Of a stretch of 35,666 bases of DNA, positions 27,044 to 35,666 are shown in pieces. The stretch's first letter is position 1; each line of letters starts with the position of its first letter. The position numbers and the translations under genes were made by a program. Source of the stretch: an uncultured SAR86 cluster bacterium (GTDB lineage: Bacteria; Pseudomonadota; Gammaproteobacteria; Magnimaribacterales; D2472); contig CACECP010000010.1 of assembly GCA_902558095.1 (NCBI GenBank), forward strand, positions 1-35,666, given 5' to 3'. Below the pieces are notes generated by a model that worked only from the letters and a program-made list of their open reading frames with translations, was not told the DNA's origin and ran no database searches.

Positions 27044-27705
27044 GAACTAATCTTTGAGATGATTTCGCTTGCTGTATTCACAAATTTGCAATCATATATT
27101 TCTTTGTCAATTTCTGAGAGAGAGTATCCATATAAGCATCCAATAACATTTGCGCCTGCTGAAATGCCTGCCCTAAGATCATTCTGATGATCGCCAAGAA
27201 ACACTGTTTGTTTAGGACTAACACCAAGTTTTTTACATGCAAGAAATATACCCTCCGGATCTGGCTTTGAAACACTTACATCATCTGGACAAACAACTAT
27301 TTTTAGATTTCTTAGTTGAGGAAATGATTTAATAATTGGGTCTGTGTATTCATGATATTTATTAGTAACTATGCCAAAAAAGATATTATTTTTATCAAGA
27401 TAGGCTAGCACTTCCTCGATTCCATCAAAAAGATTTGAGTCTATCGTGAGATTTTTTTTATATTCCTGCAAGAATTCATTTTTAAATTTTTCAAATTCCT
27501 CATGATCTTCTTTAATCTTAAATGCATATTTAATTAGTTTTGATGACCCCTCTGAAATATGCGTTTTTATCTCACTAGGAGATAATTTTTTTTTGTTGTA
27601 TTTGCTAAGCACATTATTCAACGAAGTAATAAAGTCAGGAGCGGTGTCAATTAGAGTTCCATCTAGGTCAAAGAGAACTAGCTTGATATTAGATTTTTCT
27701 TGCAT
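27040..27705 (-). CDS. gph: HAD phosphatase, Gph/MupP type
   Basis: This haloacid-dehalogenase phosphatase has its nucleophile motif in LVLFDLDGTLIDT (Asp13, Asp15), motif II TNK (near residue 114), a KPDPEGIFLACKKLGV stretch and motif IV LGDHQNDLRAG. Its 221 residues fit phosphoglycolate phosphatases. In Pseudomonas the HAD gene between ubiG and yciK is MupP, the N-acetylmuramic acid 6-phosphate phosphatase of cell-wall recycling, and this gene holds the same place. The TAPDFI and CPDDVSVSKPDPE segments also recall MupP, judged from memory. Phosphoglycolate and MurNAc-6P specificity cannot be separated by sequence alone here. It overlaps ubiG by 17 bp and yciK by 4 bp. Confidence 0.88.
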   Translation of the reverse strand: MQEKSNIKLVLFDLDGTLIDTAPDFITSLNNVLSKYNKKKLSPSEIKTHISEGSSKLIKYAFKIKEDHEEFEKFKNEFLQEYKKNLTIDSNLFDGIEEVLAYLDKNNIFFGIVTNKYHEYTDPIIKSFPQLRNLKIVVCPDDVSVSKPDPEGIFLACKKLGVSPKQTVFLGDHQNDLRAGISAGANVIGCLYGYSLSEIDKEIYDCKFVNTASEIISKISS

Positions 27706-28384
27706 ACATTAAGTAATTAACACCAAGGTCATTATTAAGATTAGCCTTATGAGTAATAGGATTATAAAACATTCCTTTAGTTTCAATTAATTCAGCATTT
27801 GCATTTCTTACATAACAAGCAAGCTCAGATGGCTTAATAAATTTTTTAAATTCATGAGTCCCTTTTGGAAGAATATTGAAAATATACTCAGCACCCACAA
27901 TGGCTGTAATCCATGATCTAGGGTTTTTATTTATTGTAGATAAAAAAAGCAGACCACCTGGTTTGAGAAGCTCTGTACATGTTTTAACTAGATTTTCTGG
28001 GTCTGGAACATGTTCTAATACTTCTAAACAGGTCACAATATCAAAAGTACCTGATTTTTCTTTGTTAAGAACTTCCGCTGTCTTTTCAAAATATGAAATA
28101 TTCTTATTATTTTTTTTAGCATGAATCTTTGCAACTTCAATTCCAGGGCCAGCAGCGTCAATTCCAGTTACAACCCCACCTAAATCATAAAGAGCTTCAG
28201 ATAAAAGACCTCCTCCACAACCAACATCTAAAATATTTTTATTTGTTAAATCAGTTTTTTCTTTTATGTAATTTGCTCTTAAAGGGTTAATAACATGAAG
28301 TGGTTTAAAATCTCCTTTTTCATTCCACCATTCTTTAGCGAGGTCAGCAAATTTTTTAACTTCTTGTTTATCAATATTTTCCAT
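27689..28384 (-). CDS. ubiG: Ubiquinone biosynthesis O-methyltransferase (UbiG)
   Basis: UbiG carries out both SAM-dependent O-methylations of ubiquinone synthesis. The N-terminal KFADLAKEWWNEKGDFKPLH (11-30) and NPLRANYI are typical. SAM motif I is ILDVGCGGGLLSEAL (51-65), followed by VTGIDAAGPGIEVAK and CLEVLEHVPDP. The 231 residues agree with E. coli (240). The gene is first in a three-gene operon with the phosphatase and yciK, and diverges from pntAA over 172 bp that contain two palindromes. Its presence implies aerobic, ubiquinone-based respiration. Confidence 0.95.
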   Translation of the reverse strand: MENIDKQEVKKFADLAKEWWNEKGDFKPLHVINPLRANYIKEKTDLTNKNILDVGCGGGLLSEALYDLGGVVTGIDAAGPGIEVAKIHAKKNNKNISYFEKTAEVLNKEKSGTFDIVTCLEVLEHVPDPENLVKTCTELLKPGGLLFLSTINKNPRSWITAIVGAEYIFNILPKGTHEFKKFIKPSELACYVRNANAELIETKGMFYNPITHKANLNNDLGVNYLMYARKI

Positions 28385-28438
28385 TTGTTTATTTTAACCT
28401 TTTAAATCAAATAAAGAATAACCAAACAATACATAATC

Positions 28439-28453
28439 TGTAGCATAGCTACA
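28439..28453. promoter_or_regulatory. Inverted repeat in the ubiG-pntAA spacer (proximal to ubiG)
   Basis: TGTAGC-ATA-GCTACA forms a perfect inverted repeat of 6-bp arms around 3 bases, 54 bp upstream of the ubiG ATG. Its core TAGCATAGCT recurs at 26294-26303, in the hairpin at the other end of the same operon. It has the size and symmetry of an operator; no regulator is identified. Confidence 0.45.
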
Positions 28454-28470
28454 AATTCAATCTATCAAAG

Positions 28471-28486
28471 TTAGCTTATAAGCTAA
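28471..28486. promoter_or_regulatory. Perfect 16-bp palindrome in the ubiG-pntAA spacer
   Basis: TTAGCTTATAAGCTAA is self-complementary throughout. It sits mid-way in the divergent spacer, just before a TTGACT (28500-28505) that could be a -35 element for pntAA, although no good -10 follows at standard spacing. A second weak option is TTAATA (28517-28522) with TTTAAT (28540-28545). Like the neighbouring repeat it has TAGC/GCTA half-sites, suggesting one regulator, by inference. Confidence 0.45.
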
Positions 28487-28556
28487 TATTTTAATTTTAT
28501 TGACTTAAAACAGCTATTAATATTAAATTCACTACATAATTTAATTTATTCAAACT

Positions 28557-29675
28557 GTGATAATTTCAGCGTTAAAGTCAAACAATTCAGGCGACCAAAG
28601 ATCTCCAATTCATAAAGATACTGTTAAAAATCTATTAGATCTTGGTATCGAAATATGTTTTGAAGAAAGCATTGGTAAGGGAATAAATATTAATGACAAA
28701 ACATTTGAAGAACTTGGTTTAAAGAAATATAAAAGAGAAGATTGTTTAAAAAATTCAGATTTAATAATTACAAATCAAGCGCTTCATATCTCTGAGCTAG
28801 CTTTAATGAAAAAAGATTCGACTGTTCTTGGAATGGTAAATCCTTTTAGCAATAAAGACTTCATTATCGAATGCTCTAAAAAAAGTGTTAATTTGGTAAG
28901 TATGGAATTTATACCAAGGATTACTAGAGCACAAAAGATGGATGTACTAAGTTCTCAAGCAAACTTAGCTGGATATGTTGCTGTAATTGAGGCTGCTAAA
29001 CACCTTTCAACTGCCTTGCCTATGATGATGACTGCTGCCGGGACTTTAAAACCAGCAAAGGTTTTTGTAATAGGTGTTGGAGTTGCAGGCCTTCAAGCAA
29101 TTGCAACAGCCAAAAGACTTGGTGCGAGGGTTGAGGCATTTGATACAAGAGATGTTGTTGAAGAACAAGTAAAATCTTTAGGTGCTAAATTTGTAAAAAT
29201 TGATCTTGGTAAAACCGGTGAGACTGACCAGGGGTACGCCAAAGAATTAACAGATGAGCAAATTAACAAACAAAAAGAATTACAAGCAAAAGTATGCCAA
29301 CAATCAGATATTGTAATCACCACAGCTCAACTTTTTGGCAGACCAGCCCCTTTATTAATTGATAATAGAACTATAGATAAAATGAAACCTGGAAGCGTAA
29401 TCTTTGATATGGCTGTTGAGACAGGTGGCAATGTTGAAGGCTCTAAAGTTGATCAAATAATTGATAGAAATGGAATTAAAATTATTGGGATATCTAATCT
29501 TGCATCTCAGGTTTCAGACCATGCCTCATTAGCTTTATCAAATAATTATAATAATTGGATTACTGATTTTTTTGACAAAGAATCACAAACAATAAATTTT
29601 GATTTTCAAGATGAAATTATTAATAACAGTGTTTTGGTTTATGCTGGTGAAATTAAAAACGAGAGGTTTAAATAA
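28557..29675 (+). CDS. pntAA: Proton-translocating NAD(P) transhydrogenase subunit alpha 1 (PntAA)
   Basis: This is the NAD(H)-binding domain I of the proton-pumping transhydrogenase, which makes NADPH from NADH at the cost of proton-motive force. Key segments are RSPIHKDTVKNL, MEFIPRITRAQKMD (near 117-130), SSQANLAGYVAVIEA and the dinucleotide fold VFVIGVGVAGLQAIATAKRLGA (GVGVAG at 173-178). The 372 residues correspond to domain I alone. Translation starts at GTG (28557). Its stop codon shares one base with the pntAB start. This three-subunit split is the Rhodospirillum type rather than the fused E. coli PntA. Confidence 0.94.
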   Translation: MIISALKSNNSGDQRSPIHKDTVKNLLDLGIEICFEESIGKGININDKTFEELGLKKYKREDCLKNSDLIITNQALHISELALMKKDSTVLGMVNPFSNKDFIIECSKKSVNLVSMEFIPRITRAQKMDVLSSQANLAGYVAVIEAAKHLSTALPMMMTAAGTLKPAKVFVIGVGVAGLQAIATAKRLGARVEAFDTRDVVEEQVKSLGAKFVKIDLGKTGETDQGYAKELTDEQINKQKELQAKVCQQSDIVITTAQLFGRPAPLLIDNRTIDKMKPGSVIFDMAVETGGNVEGSKVDQIIDRNGIKIIGISNLASQVSDHASLALSNNYNNWITDFFDKESQTINFDFQDEIINNSVLVYAGEIKNERFK

Positions 29676-29947
29676 TGGAAGAATATATTTTGCTTGGTTT
29701 TGTGCTCATCCTTTCGATTTATTTGGGCTTAGAATTAATTTCTAAAGTTCCAAGCACACTCCACACACCTTTAATGTCTGGTGCAAATGCTATTTCTGGA
29801 GTTGCTTTAGTTGGTGCATTAGTTTTGGGTAGTGAGGGACAGCTTCAAAATATATTAGCTTTTTTAGCAGTTACTTTTGCATCAATAAATGTTTTTGGTG
29901 GATATTTAGTCACAAACAGAATGTTAAAAATGTTTAAGAAAAAATAA
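29675..29947 (+). CDS. pntAB: Transhydrogenase subunit alpha 2 (PntAB)
   Basis: This is the small membrane part of the transhydrogenase alpha chain. The 90 residues contain about three hydrophobic helices (4-24, 36-53, 58-80) and the conserved LHTPLMSGANAISGVALVGA stretch. It begins on the last base of the pntAA stop (TAATG), which couples their translation, and pntB follows 2 bp after its end. Residues in the loop around the HTPLMSG motif take part in the proton channel in the family. Confidence 0.93.
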   Translation: MEEYILLGFVLILSIYLGLELISKVPSTLHTPLMSGANAISGVALVGALVLGSEGQLQNILAFLAVTFASINVFGGYLVTNRMLKMFKKK

Positions 29948-29949
29948 TC

Positions 29950-31341
29950 ATGAGTTTTCTTGAAAATATCTCAACAGAACTTCAAAATTTAATATATATA
30001 TTCGCATCTATTCTATTTATTACTGGAATAAAGATGCTTGGTAAAGAGGATACTGCCGTTAAAGGTAATTTTTTATCAGCTCTTGCAATGTTTATTGCTG
30101 TAATTGTAACATTCTTGGGTCCTGAAATAACTGTTAATCCATATATTATCCTAGCAGGAATAGTTGTTGGTGCACTAATTGGGTCATTGATAGCTCTGAA
30201 GGTAAAAATGACTTCAATACCTGAAATGGTTGCTCTTTTTAACGGATTCGGAGGTCTTGCAACTTTCTTTATAGCTTGGTCTGAGTTTAATTCAAATGCT
30301 GACAATACATTTCAATACGTATTAATTATGATCACAACATACATTGGTGGAGTTACTTTTTCAGGAAGCATAGTAGCTTACGGAAAATTATCTGAAAAAT
30401 TAAGAATTCAAAAAGGGTCTTTTATAACAAAATTATTCACTACTGTGTTCTACGCATCTCTAATATATTTGCTATATGCTATATTTTTGACTAAAACACT
30501 CTCTCTACCTTTTGATTTCTACATTTTGCTATTAGCTTTGACATTAATTGGTGGCATAGGTTTTGTTCTTCCAATTGGCGGTGGTGATATGCCAGTAGTG
30601 ATCTCTTTATTAAATTCTTTTTCTGGAATAGCTGCTGCTTTTGCAGGATTGTTGTTAACAAATAACGTTTTAATTGTTGCAGGTTCGCTTGTTGGTGCAA
30701 GTGGATTAATTTTGACTGTGATCATGGCAAAGGCCATGAACAGATCAATTGGAAATATTTTATTTGTCGGTTATGCATTATCCTCAACCAAGTCAAGTTC
30801 TGAAGAAACTGGTGAAGTAAAACCAATAAATGTTTCAGATGCATATCTAATTCTTGAAAATGCAAGTTCCGTATTAATCATACCTGGTTACGGAATGGCA
30901 GTTGCTCAGGCACAACATGTAGTTAGAGAGCTAGGCGAACTTTTGGAGGCGAATGGAACTGAAGTAAAATATGGAATTCATCCGGTTGCTGGAAGAATGC
31001 CAGGCCATATGAATGTTTTGTTAGCAGAAGCAAATGTTCCATATGATGTTTTGGTTGAACCTGATGATGTAAATCCTATGATGGATACAGTTGATGTTGC
31101 TGTTGTAATAGGGGCAAATGATGTGGTTAATCCGTCAGCAACTGAAGAACCTGGAAGTCCAATTTATGGCATGCCAATCATAGAGGTGCATAATGCAAGG
31201 ACTGTTTTTGTTCTCAAACGATCGATGTCCTCTGGTTTTGCTGGTGTTCAAAATCCTCTTTTTTTTAAAGAAAATACAAGAATGTTATTTGGAGATGCAA
31301 AAGACTCTATAGGGGGTCTTGTATCAGAATTTAAAGAATAA
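29950..31341 (+). CDS. pntB: Transhydrogenase subunit beta (PntB)
   Basis: PntB has a membrane domain of about eight or nine helices (residues about 10-265) and an NADP(H)-binding domain III (about 285-463). Domain III carries VLIIPGYGMAVAQAQHVV, the KYGIHPVAGRMPGHMNVLLAEA region, DDVNPMMDTVDVAVVIGANDVVNP and VLKRSMSSGFAGVQNPLFF, all diagnostic. At 463 residues it is the standard length. It completes the pntAA-AB-B operon. gyrA follows after 81 bp that hold only a weak imperfect hairpin near 31344-31361, so read-through into gyrA is possible. Confidence 0.95.
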   Translation: MSFLENISTELQNLIYIFASILFITGIKMLGKEDTAVKGNFLSALAMFIAVIVTFLGPEITVNPYIILAGIVVGALIGSLIALKVKMTSIPEMVALFNGFGGLATFFIAWSEFNSNADNTFQYVLIMITTYIGGVTFSGSIVAYGKLSEKLRIQKGSFITKLFTTVFYASLIYLLYAIFLTKTLSLPFDFYILLLALTLIGGIGFVLPIGGGDMPVVISLLNSFSGIAAAFAGLLLTNNVLIVAGSLVGASGLILTVIMAKAMNRSIGNILFVGYALSSTKSSSEETGEVKPINVSDAYLILENASSVLIIPGYGMAVAQAQHVVRELGELLEANGTEVKYGIHPVAGRMPGHMNVLLAEANVPYDVLVEPDDVNPMMDTVDVAVVIGANDVVNPSATEEPGSPIYGMPIIEVHNARTVFVLKRSMSSGFAGVQNPLFFKENTRMLFGDAKDSIGGLVSEFKE

Positions 31342-31422
31342 AATACCTCATAAATATGGTAAAATAATATCTAATTTTAGTAGAAATATTTATATATAAA
31401 ATAAGGGTCAAGCAAGCAAAAA

Positions 31423-33963
31423 ATGAGTGATTTTGCCAAAGAAGTTATTTCAGTAAATATTGAGGATGAACTAAAACAATCCTATTTAAGCTATGCTTTA
31501 AGTGTTATTCATGGAAGAGCTCTTCCAGATATTAGAGATGGTTTAAAACCTGTTCACAGAAGAATATTATACGCAATGTATGATTTAAAAAATTATTACA
31601 ACAGACCCTATAAAAAATCAGCAAGAGTTGTCGGAGATGTGATTGGAAAATATCATCCTCATGGTGATTCAGCTGTTTATGATGCTATGGTTCGTATGGC
31701 CCAGGATTTCTCAATGAGATATCCAATTGTAGAAGGTCAGGGTAATTTTGGTTCCATTGATGGCGACCCACCTGCAGCTATGCGATATACAGAAGTAAGA
31801 ATGGCAAAAATCACAGACCAAATGCTTGCTGATATCGAAAAGGAAACTATAAGTTATTCGCCTAATTATGACGGAAGTGAGGATATACCTGATGTATTGC
31901 CAACAAAAATTCCAAACTTATTGGTTAATGGATCATCAGGTATTGCTGTTGGTATGGCCACGAATATACCTCCGCATAACTTAAATGAGGTATTAAATGG
32001 ATGCATCAATTTAATAAAAAATCCAAAAATATCAATTGATGAATTAATTAAAGATATTTCTGGCCCTGATTTTCCCACAGGTGGAACTATTGACGGTAAA
32101 GCTGGCATATATGAGGCATACAAAACTGGTAGAGGAATTATTCATATTAGATCTAATACTTCTATTGAAGAGGATAAATCTGGTAAGCAATCATTAATTA
32201 TTAATGAAATACCATTCATGGTTAATAAAGCAAAAATGCTTGAAAAGATAGCTGAGTTAGTAAAAGAAAAAAAAATCGAGGGAATAACAGAAATTCGCGA
32301 TGAGTCTGATAAAGACGGTCTAAGAGTTGTTATTGAAGTAAGAAAAGGAGACTCAGTTGATGTTTTAGAAAATAATCTTTTTGCACAAACTCAACTTGAA
32401 CAATCTTTTGGTATTAATTTTACTGTTCTTTCTGAAGGGCAGCCCAAAGAAGTTAATCTCAAAGAAATGCTTCAAGCATTCATAAAGCATAGAAAAGATA
32501 TCATCACAAAAAGAACTAAGTTTGATCTAAGGAAGGCAAAAGAAAGAGGTCATGTTGTAGAAGGACTTATGGTCGCGATTGCTAATATTGACGAGATTAT
32601 TTCTATTATTAAGAAATCAAAGGATCCAAAAATAGCTGCTTCTGCTTTATGTAAGAAGGTATGGAAGTCTGGCCCTGTTGAAGCTATCTTAAAAAAAGTA
32701 GGAAGTGATGCATGCAAACCAAAAGGCTTAAGCAAAGATTTGGGACTAAAAGGAAAAAAATATAAGCTATCTTCAGATCAAGCAAAAGCAATTTTAGAAT
32801 TAAGATTAGGAAGATTAACTGGTCTTGAACAAGATAATCTGAGTAAAGAGTTTACAGATATAGTTGAAAAAATTCTTGATCTGCAAAAAATTCTTGATGA
32901 CAAAGAAACTCTTATTAATTTAATGATTAATGAGCTTGAAGAAATTAAGAATAATTTTGGTGATGACAGAAAAACTTTTATTAACGATACGAGAAGAGGG
33001 ATTACAAATGAAGACCTAATACCTGAAGAAACTAGAGTATTAACAGTATCAAGAAGTGGATATGCTAAGACACAACCTCTTGATGAGTATCGCGAGCAAA
33101 GAAGAGGCGGGCAAGGCAAAGCAGCTGCATCTGTCAAAGAAGAAGATTTAATACAGAACTTATATGTGCTTAGTAGCCATGTTCAAATTTTATGTTTTAC
33201 TACTAAAGGAAAAGTCTTTTGGCTTAAAGTTTATGAAATTCCTGTTGCATCAAGAACATCTAAAGGAAGACCTTTAGTTAATATGTTAAATCTTGATGAT
33301 GATGAAAGAGTAAGTGAAATACTTCCAGTTGAAGAATTTTCTGATAAACATTTCATTTTTATGGCTACAAGGAAAGGAATAACAAAAAAGACCAATTTAA
33401 GTCTATTTGCACGAAAATGGAAGTCAGGCATTAAAGCAATAAATTTAGATGAAGATGATAAATTAATCGGGACTGCCATCACAGACGGAACTAAGGAAAT
33501 CTTACTTGCTTCTTCTGCAGGAAAATTAATTAGATTTAAAGAGTCTAAAGTAAGACCAATGGGAAGAACAGCTCGAGGTGTTAAAGGAATAAAATTAAAG
33601 AAAGACCAAAAACTAATTTCTCTTAATGTAGCAGATCCTCTAAAAACAATTCTTTGTGTATCAGAGAATGGATATGGCAAAAAAACTAATTTAGATGATT
33701 TTCCAATACATAATAGAGGAGGACAAGGGGTTATTTCTATCAAAACTAGTGATAGGAATGGTCTTATGGTTGCTGCTACTTTAGTAGAAGATAATGATGG
33801 AATAATGTTAATTAGTGATAAAGGAACAATGATACGCACAAATGTTTCTCAAATCCCTACTCTAAGTAGAAATACACAAGGCGTAAAAATTATTACTCCA
33901 AAAGACGGCGAGAAACTTATGGAGTGTGTAACAATCCCTAAAGAAGAAGACGAAGCAGAATAG
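31423..33963 (+). CDS. gyrA: DNA gyrase subunit A (GyrA)
   Basis: GyrA is the breakage-reunion subunit of gyrase, which introduces negative supercoils. Numbering coincides with E. coli in the N-terminal domain: catalytic Tyr122 in [10 protein letters not shown], Ser83 and Asp87 in [15 protein letters not shown], so the quinolone-determining region is wild type at these positions. The GyrA box, which separates it from ParC, is QRRGGQG at 559-565. The C-terminal beta-pinwheel contains repeated blade motifs such as NRGGQGV. At 846 residues it is slightly shorter than E. coli (875), mostly in the acidic tail (KEEDEAE). The AAGGG at 31403 lies too far upstream to be a good Shine-Dalgarno. Confidence 0.97.
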   Translation: MSDFAKEVISVNIEDELKQSYLSYALSVIHGRALPDIRDGLKPVHRRILYAMYDLKNYYNRPYKKSARVVGDVIGKYHPHGDSAVYDAMVRMAQDFSMRYPIVEGQGNFGSIDGDPPAAMRYTEVRMAKITDQMLADIEKETISYSPNYDGSEDIPDVLPTKIPNLLVNGSSGIAVGMATNIPPHNLNEVLNGCINLIKNPKISIDELIKDISGPDFPTGGTIDGKAGIYEAYKTGRGIIHIRSNTSIEEDKSGKQSLIINEIPFMVNKAKMLEKIAELVKEKKIEGITEIRDESDKDGLRVVIEVRKGDSVDVLENNLFAQTQLEQSFGINFTVLSEGQPKEVNLKEMLQAFIKHRKDIITKRTKFDLRKAKERGHVVEGLMVAIANIDEIISIIKKSKDPKIAASALCKKVWKSGPVEAILKKVGSDACKPKGLSKDLGLKGKKYKLSSDQAKAILELRLGRLTGLEQDNLSKEFTDIVEKILDLQKILDDKETLINLMINELEEIKNNFGDDRKTFINDTRRGITNEDLIPEETRVLTVSRSGYAKTQPLDEYREQRRGGQGKAAASVKEEDLIQNLYVLSSHVQILCFTTKGKVFWLKVYEIPVASRTSKGRPLVNMLNLDDDERVSEILPVEEFSDKHFIFMATRKGITKKTNLSLFARKWKSGIKAINLDEDDKLIGTAITDGTKEILLASSAGKLIRFKESKVRPMGRTARGVKGIKLKKDQKLISLNVADPLKTILCVSENGYGKKTNLDDFPIHNRGGQGVISIKTSDRNGLMVAATLVEDNDGIMLISDKGTMIRTNVSQIPTLSRNTQGVKIITPKDGEKLMECVTIPKEEDEAE

Positions 33964-33965
33964 TT

Positions 33966-35042
33966 ATGAGGAAATGGAATTTCTGTGCTGGACCAGCAGT
34001 AATTTCAGAGGATGTATTATTAGAAGTCCAATCAGAAACTCTTGAATATAATGATATTGGTTCTTCTGTTATGGAGATCAGCCATCGCTCTAAAATATAC
34101 AAAAACCTTGCCAACGAAGCTAAAGAAGATTTAAAGGAAATTCTAAGCATACCTGAAAACTTTGAAATATTGTTTCTTCAAGGGGGTGCAACCTTTCAAT
34201 TTACAATGATACCTATGAATTTTAAACATCTTACAGGAACAGCCGATTATGTAACCACTGGAACATGGACAAAAAAAGCCTTGAATGAGGGCTCAAAGAT
34301 TATGAATATTAATAATATATATTCTTCAGAAGATGATAATTTTACATATGCCCCGGACCTTGAAAAATTAAGTTATTCAAAAAATGCTTCTTATGTTCAT
34401 TATTGTCCAAATGAAACCATTCAGGGGAATGCAATACATAAAATACCTAAAATAGATAAACCATTAATTGCAGATATGTCATCTGTAATTCTTAGTGCGC
34501 CTTTTGATGTAAGTAATTTTGCTTTAATTTATGCAGGTGCTCAAAAGAATATTGGACCTGCTGGATTAACAATTGTAATAATTGATAAAGACTTTATGAA
34601 AAATGGTAATCCTAATTTACCAAATTTACTGAGGTATTCTGAACATTCAAAATCTGATTCAATGCTTAATACTCCTCCAACTTTTTCCTGGTATGTTGCT
34701 GGTAAAGTATTCAAATGGATAAAAAAATGTGGTGGATTAGACTATTTTAAGGAACAAAATAACTTAAAGGCTTCGAAGTTATATGATTTTATTGATAAAT
34801 CCGATTTTTATTCAAATCCAGTTAAAATTGAGAACCGATCTATTATGAATATTCCATTCATTCTCAGTGACAGCCTGCTTGAATCAGCCTTCTTGGCGGA
34901 ATCTGAACAAAATGGCCTTTTGAACTTAAAAGGTCACCGCTCAGTTGGAGGAATGAGAGCAAGCATATATAATGCTATGCCTCTTGAGGGGGTTCTTGAA
35001 TTAATTAAATTTTTAGATTATTTTGAAAAAAAATATGGTTAA
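33966..35042 (+). CDS. serC: Phosphoserine aminotransferase (SerC)
   Basis: SerC is a PLP enzyme that forms phosphoserine from 3-phosphohydroxypyruvate and also serves pyridoxal phosphate synthesis. It shows NFCAGPAVI at the N-terminus, the VMEISHRSK motif, FLQGGATFQF, and the PLP lysine (Lys194) in IYAGAQKNIGPAGLT. The C-terminus has GHRSVGGMRASIYNAMP. It has 358 residues (E. coli 362) and starts 2 bp after gyrA. The gyrA-serC-pheA order is characteristic of gammaproteobacteria such as Pseudomonas. Confidence 0.96.
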   Translation: MRKWNFCAGPAVISEDVLLEVQSETLEYNDIGSSVMEISHRSKIYKNLANEAKEDLKEILSIPENFEILFLQGGATFQFTMIPMNFKHLTGTADYVTTGTWTKKALNEGSKIMNINNIYSSEDDNFTYAPDLEKLSYSKNASYVHYCPNETIQGNAIHKIPKIDKPLIADMSSVILSAPFDVSNFALIYAGAQKNIGPAGLTIVIIDKDFMKNGNPNLPNLLRYSEHSKSDSMLNTPPTFSWYVAGKVFKWIKKCGGLDYFKEQNNLKASKLYDFIDKSDFYSNPVKIENRSIMNIPFILSDSLLESAFLAESEQNGLLNLKGHRSVGGMRASIYNAMPLEGVLELIKFLDYFEKKYG

Positions 35043-35047
35043 AGAAA

Positions 35048-35666
35048 ATGTCTGACAAAAATCTTAAAAGTCTAAGAAATAGGATTGATAAAATCGACAA
35101 AGATTTATATAAGCTTATTCAGAGAAGAGCTTCTTATGCTGTTGAGATTGGAAAAATTAAATCTAAGATTAGTCCTTCTTCATCTTTCTATAAACCTGAC
35201 AGAGAAACAAAAATTCTTAGAAATATTCTTAAAGCAAATGACAAAGGGTTGTTACCTGATTCAAAAATAAGGTTGATATACAAAGAACTTATATCAGGAT
35301 GCTTGTCATTAGAAGAAATTTTAAAAGTTGCATATCTTGGTCCAGAGGGCACACACTCTGAAGCTGCTGTATATAATCAATTCGGTTCTCAGGTTAAAAG
35401 AATACCAGCTTTGACAATTGATGATGTTTTTTTTCAAGTTATAAATGATGAAGTAAACATTGGTGTTGTTCCAGTTGAAAATTCATCCGAGGGCGTTATA
35501 AATACAACGTTAAATTGTTTAGCTGATAGTGAAAATATAAATATAATTGGAGAGATTTTTTTAGACATTGATCATCAATTAGCTTCTGGTAATAAATTTA
35601 ATATAAATGAAGCTTTTGCAATAGCATCTCATCCTCAGGCACTTGGTCAATGTTCAAAATGGATTG
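35048..35666 (+). CDS. pheA: Chorismate mutase/prephenate dehydratase (PheA), 3' end cut by window
   Basis: PheA converts chorismate via prephenate to phenylpyruvate for phenylalanine synthesis. The frame opens at ATG 35048, five bases after serC, and stays open to the window edge (206 codons). Residues 1-90 are an AroQ chorismate mutase domain (LRNRIDKIDKDLYKLIQRRA, VEIGKIK, YKPDRETKIL). From residue about 95 the dehydratase domain begins with VAYLGPEGTHSEAA and VVPVENSSEGVINTTL, then DHQLAS and SHPQALGQC. The C-terminal part, including any ACT domain, lies outside. The gene links with aroG in this window to aromatic amino acid synthesis. Confidence 0.95.
   Translation, partial: MSDKNLKSLRNRIDKIDKDLYKLIQRRASYAVEIGKIKSKISPSSSFYKPDRETKILRNILKANDKGLLPDSKIRLIYKELISGCLSLEEILKVAYLGPEGTHSEAAVYNQFGSQVKRIPALTIDDVFFQVINDEVNIGVVPVENSSEGVINTTLNCLADSENINIIGEIFLDIDHQLASGNKFNINEAFAIASHPQALGQCSKWI

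Noticed and set aside
29982-30305. Antisense open frame of about 107 codons in pntB
   Set aside because: Mirrors the hydrophobic pntB membrane domain; no independent support.
31344-31361. Possible terminator hairpin after pntB
   Set aside because: Only a 4-bp outer stem plus a bulged 2-bp inner stem, with no T run; too weak to call.
32778-33137. Antisense open frame of about 119 codons in gyrA
   Set aside because: Shadow of a conserved coding region; low-complexity Ser/Leu content and no ribosome-binding site.
33231-33839. Open frame of about 200 codons antisense to gyrA
   Set aside because: It lies fully within the well-supported gyrA C-terminal domain, has no recognisable motif, and is a composition shadow.
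35085-35270. Short open frame near the window end
   Set aside because: It is an out-of-frame shadow of pheA, whose own frame is open from 35048 to the end of the window.

Overview
The window is a dense, AT-rich stretch of bacterial chromosome. It holds 35 protein genes, and no tRNA, rRNA, CRISPR array, insertion sequence or prophage was seen. Gene content and order are gammaproteobacterial: hflK-hflC-purA, nrdR-ribD-rib-nusB, thiL-pgpA, dxs-ispA-xseB, ubiG-HAD phosphatase-yciK and gyrA-serC-pheA. Low GC, overlapping genes, near-absent spacers, few Shine-Dalgarno sites and many TTG/GTG starts suggest a streamlined marine lineage such as SAR86. That placement is an inference from style and synteny, not a phylogeny.

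Layout: (1) 12-5744, plus strand: waaA, glnB, miaA (start codon upstream of the first canonical start), hflK, hflC, purA. (2) 5747-11067, minus strand: nth, glyA, nrdR, ribD, a RibB with a degenerate GTP cyclohydrolase II domain, a short ribH, nusB. (3) 11101-14018, plus strand: a small LETM1-like membrane protein, a thiolase, thiL, pgpA. (4) 13996-23422, minus strand: aroG followed by a two-gene replication module (a DnaT-like protein and a phage lambda P-like helicase loader); then a separate transcription unit with a good promoter, encoding a hairpin-less membrane-fusion protein, an RND permease, xseB, ispA and dxs. (5) 23607-26296, plus strand: scpA, scpB, rluB and an AlkA-type DNA glycosylase. 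(6) 26303-28384, minus strand: ubiG, a Gph/MupP phosphatase, yciK. (7) 28557-35666, plus strand: three-subunit transhydrogenase pntAA-pntAB-pntB, gyrA, serC and a pheA cut by the window end.

Most genes are housekeeping: LPS core and nitrogen signalling, tRNA and rRNA modification, riboflavin, isoprenoids, aromatic amino acids, serine/glycine, and chromosome maintenance. The most unusual locus is 21023-22367. A protein with two tandem DnaT-type DNA-binding domains overlaps a gene resembling lambda P. The arrangement mirrors enterobacterial dnaT-dnaC, but the loader is not an ATPase, so this may be a domesticated phage-type replicative helicase loading system.

Other points of note are the non-canonical or frameshifted miaA start, the loss of hfq-hflX between miaA and hflK, palindromes upstream of scpA and between ubiG and pntAA, and promoters that would give very short leaders. 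No gene-free stretch exceeds 300 bases. The longest spacers are 23423-23606 and 28385-28556, both between divergent genes.
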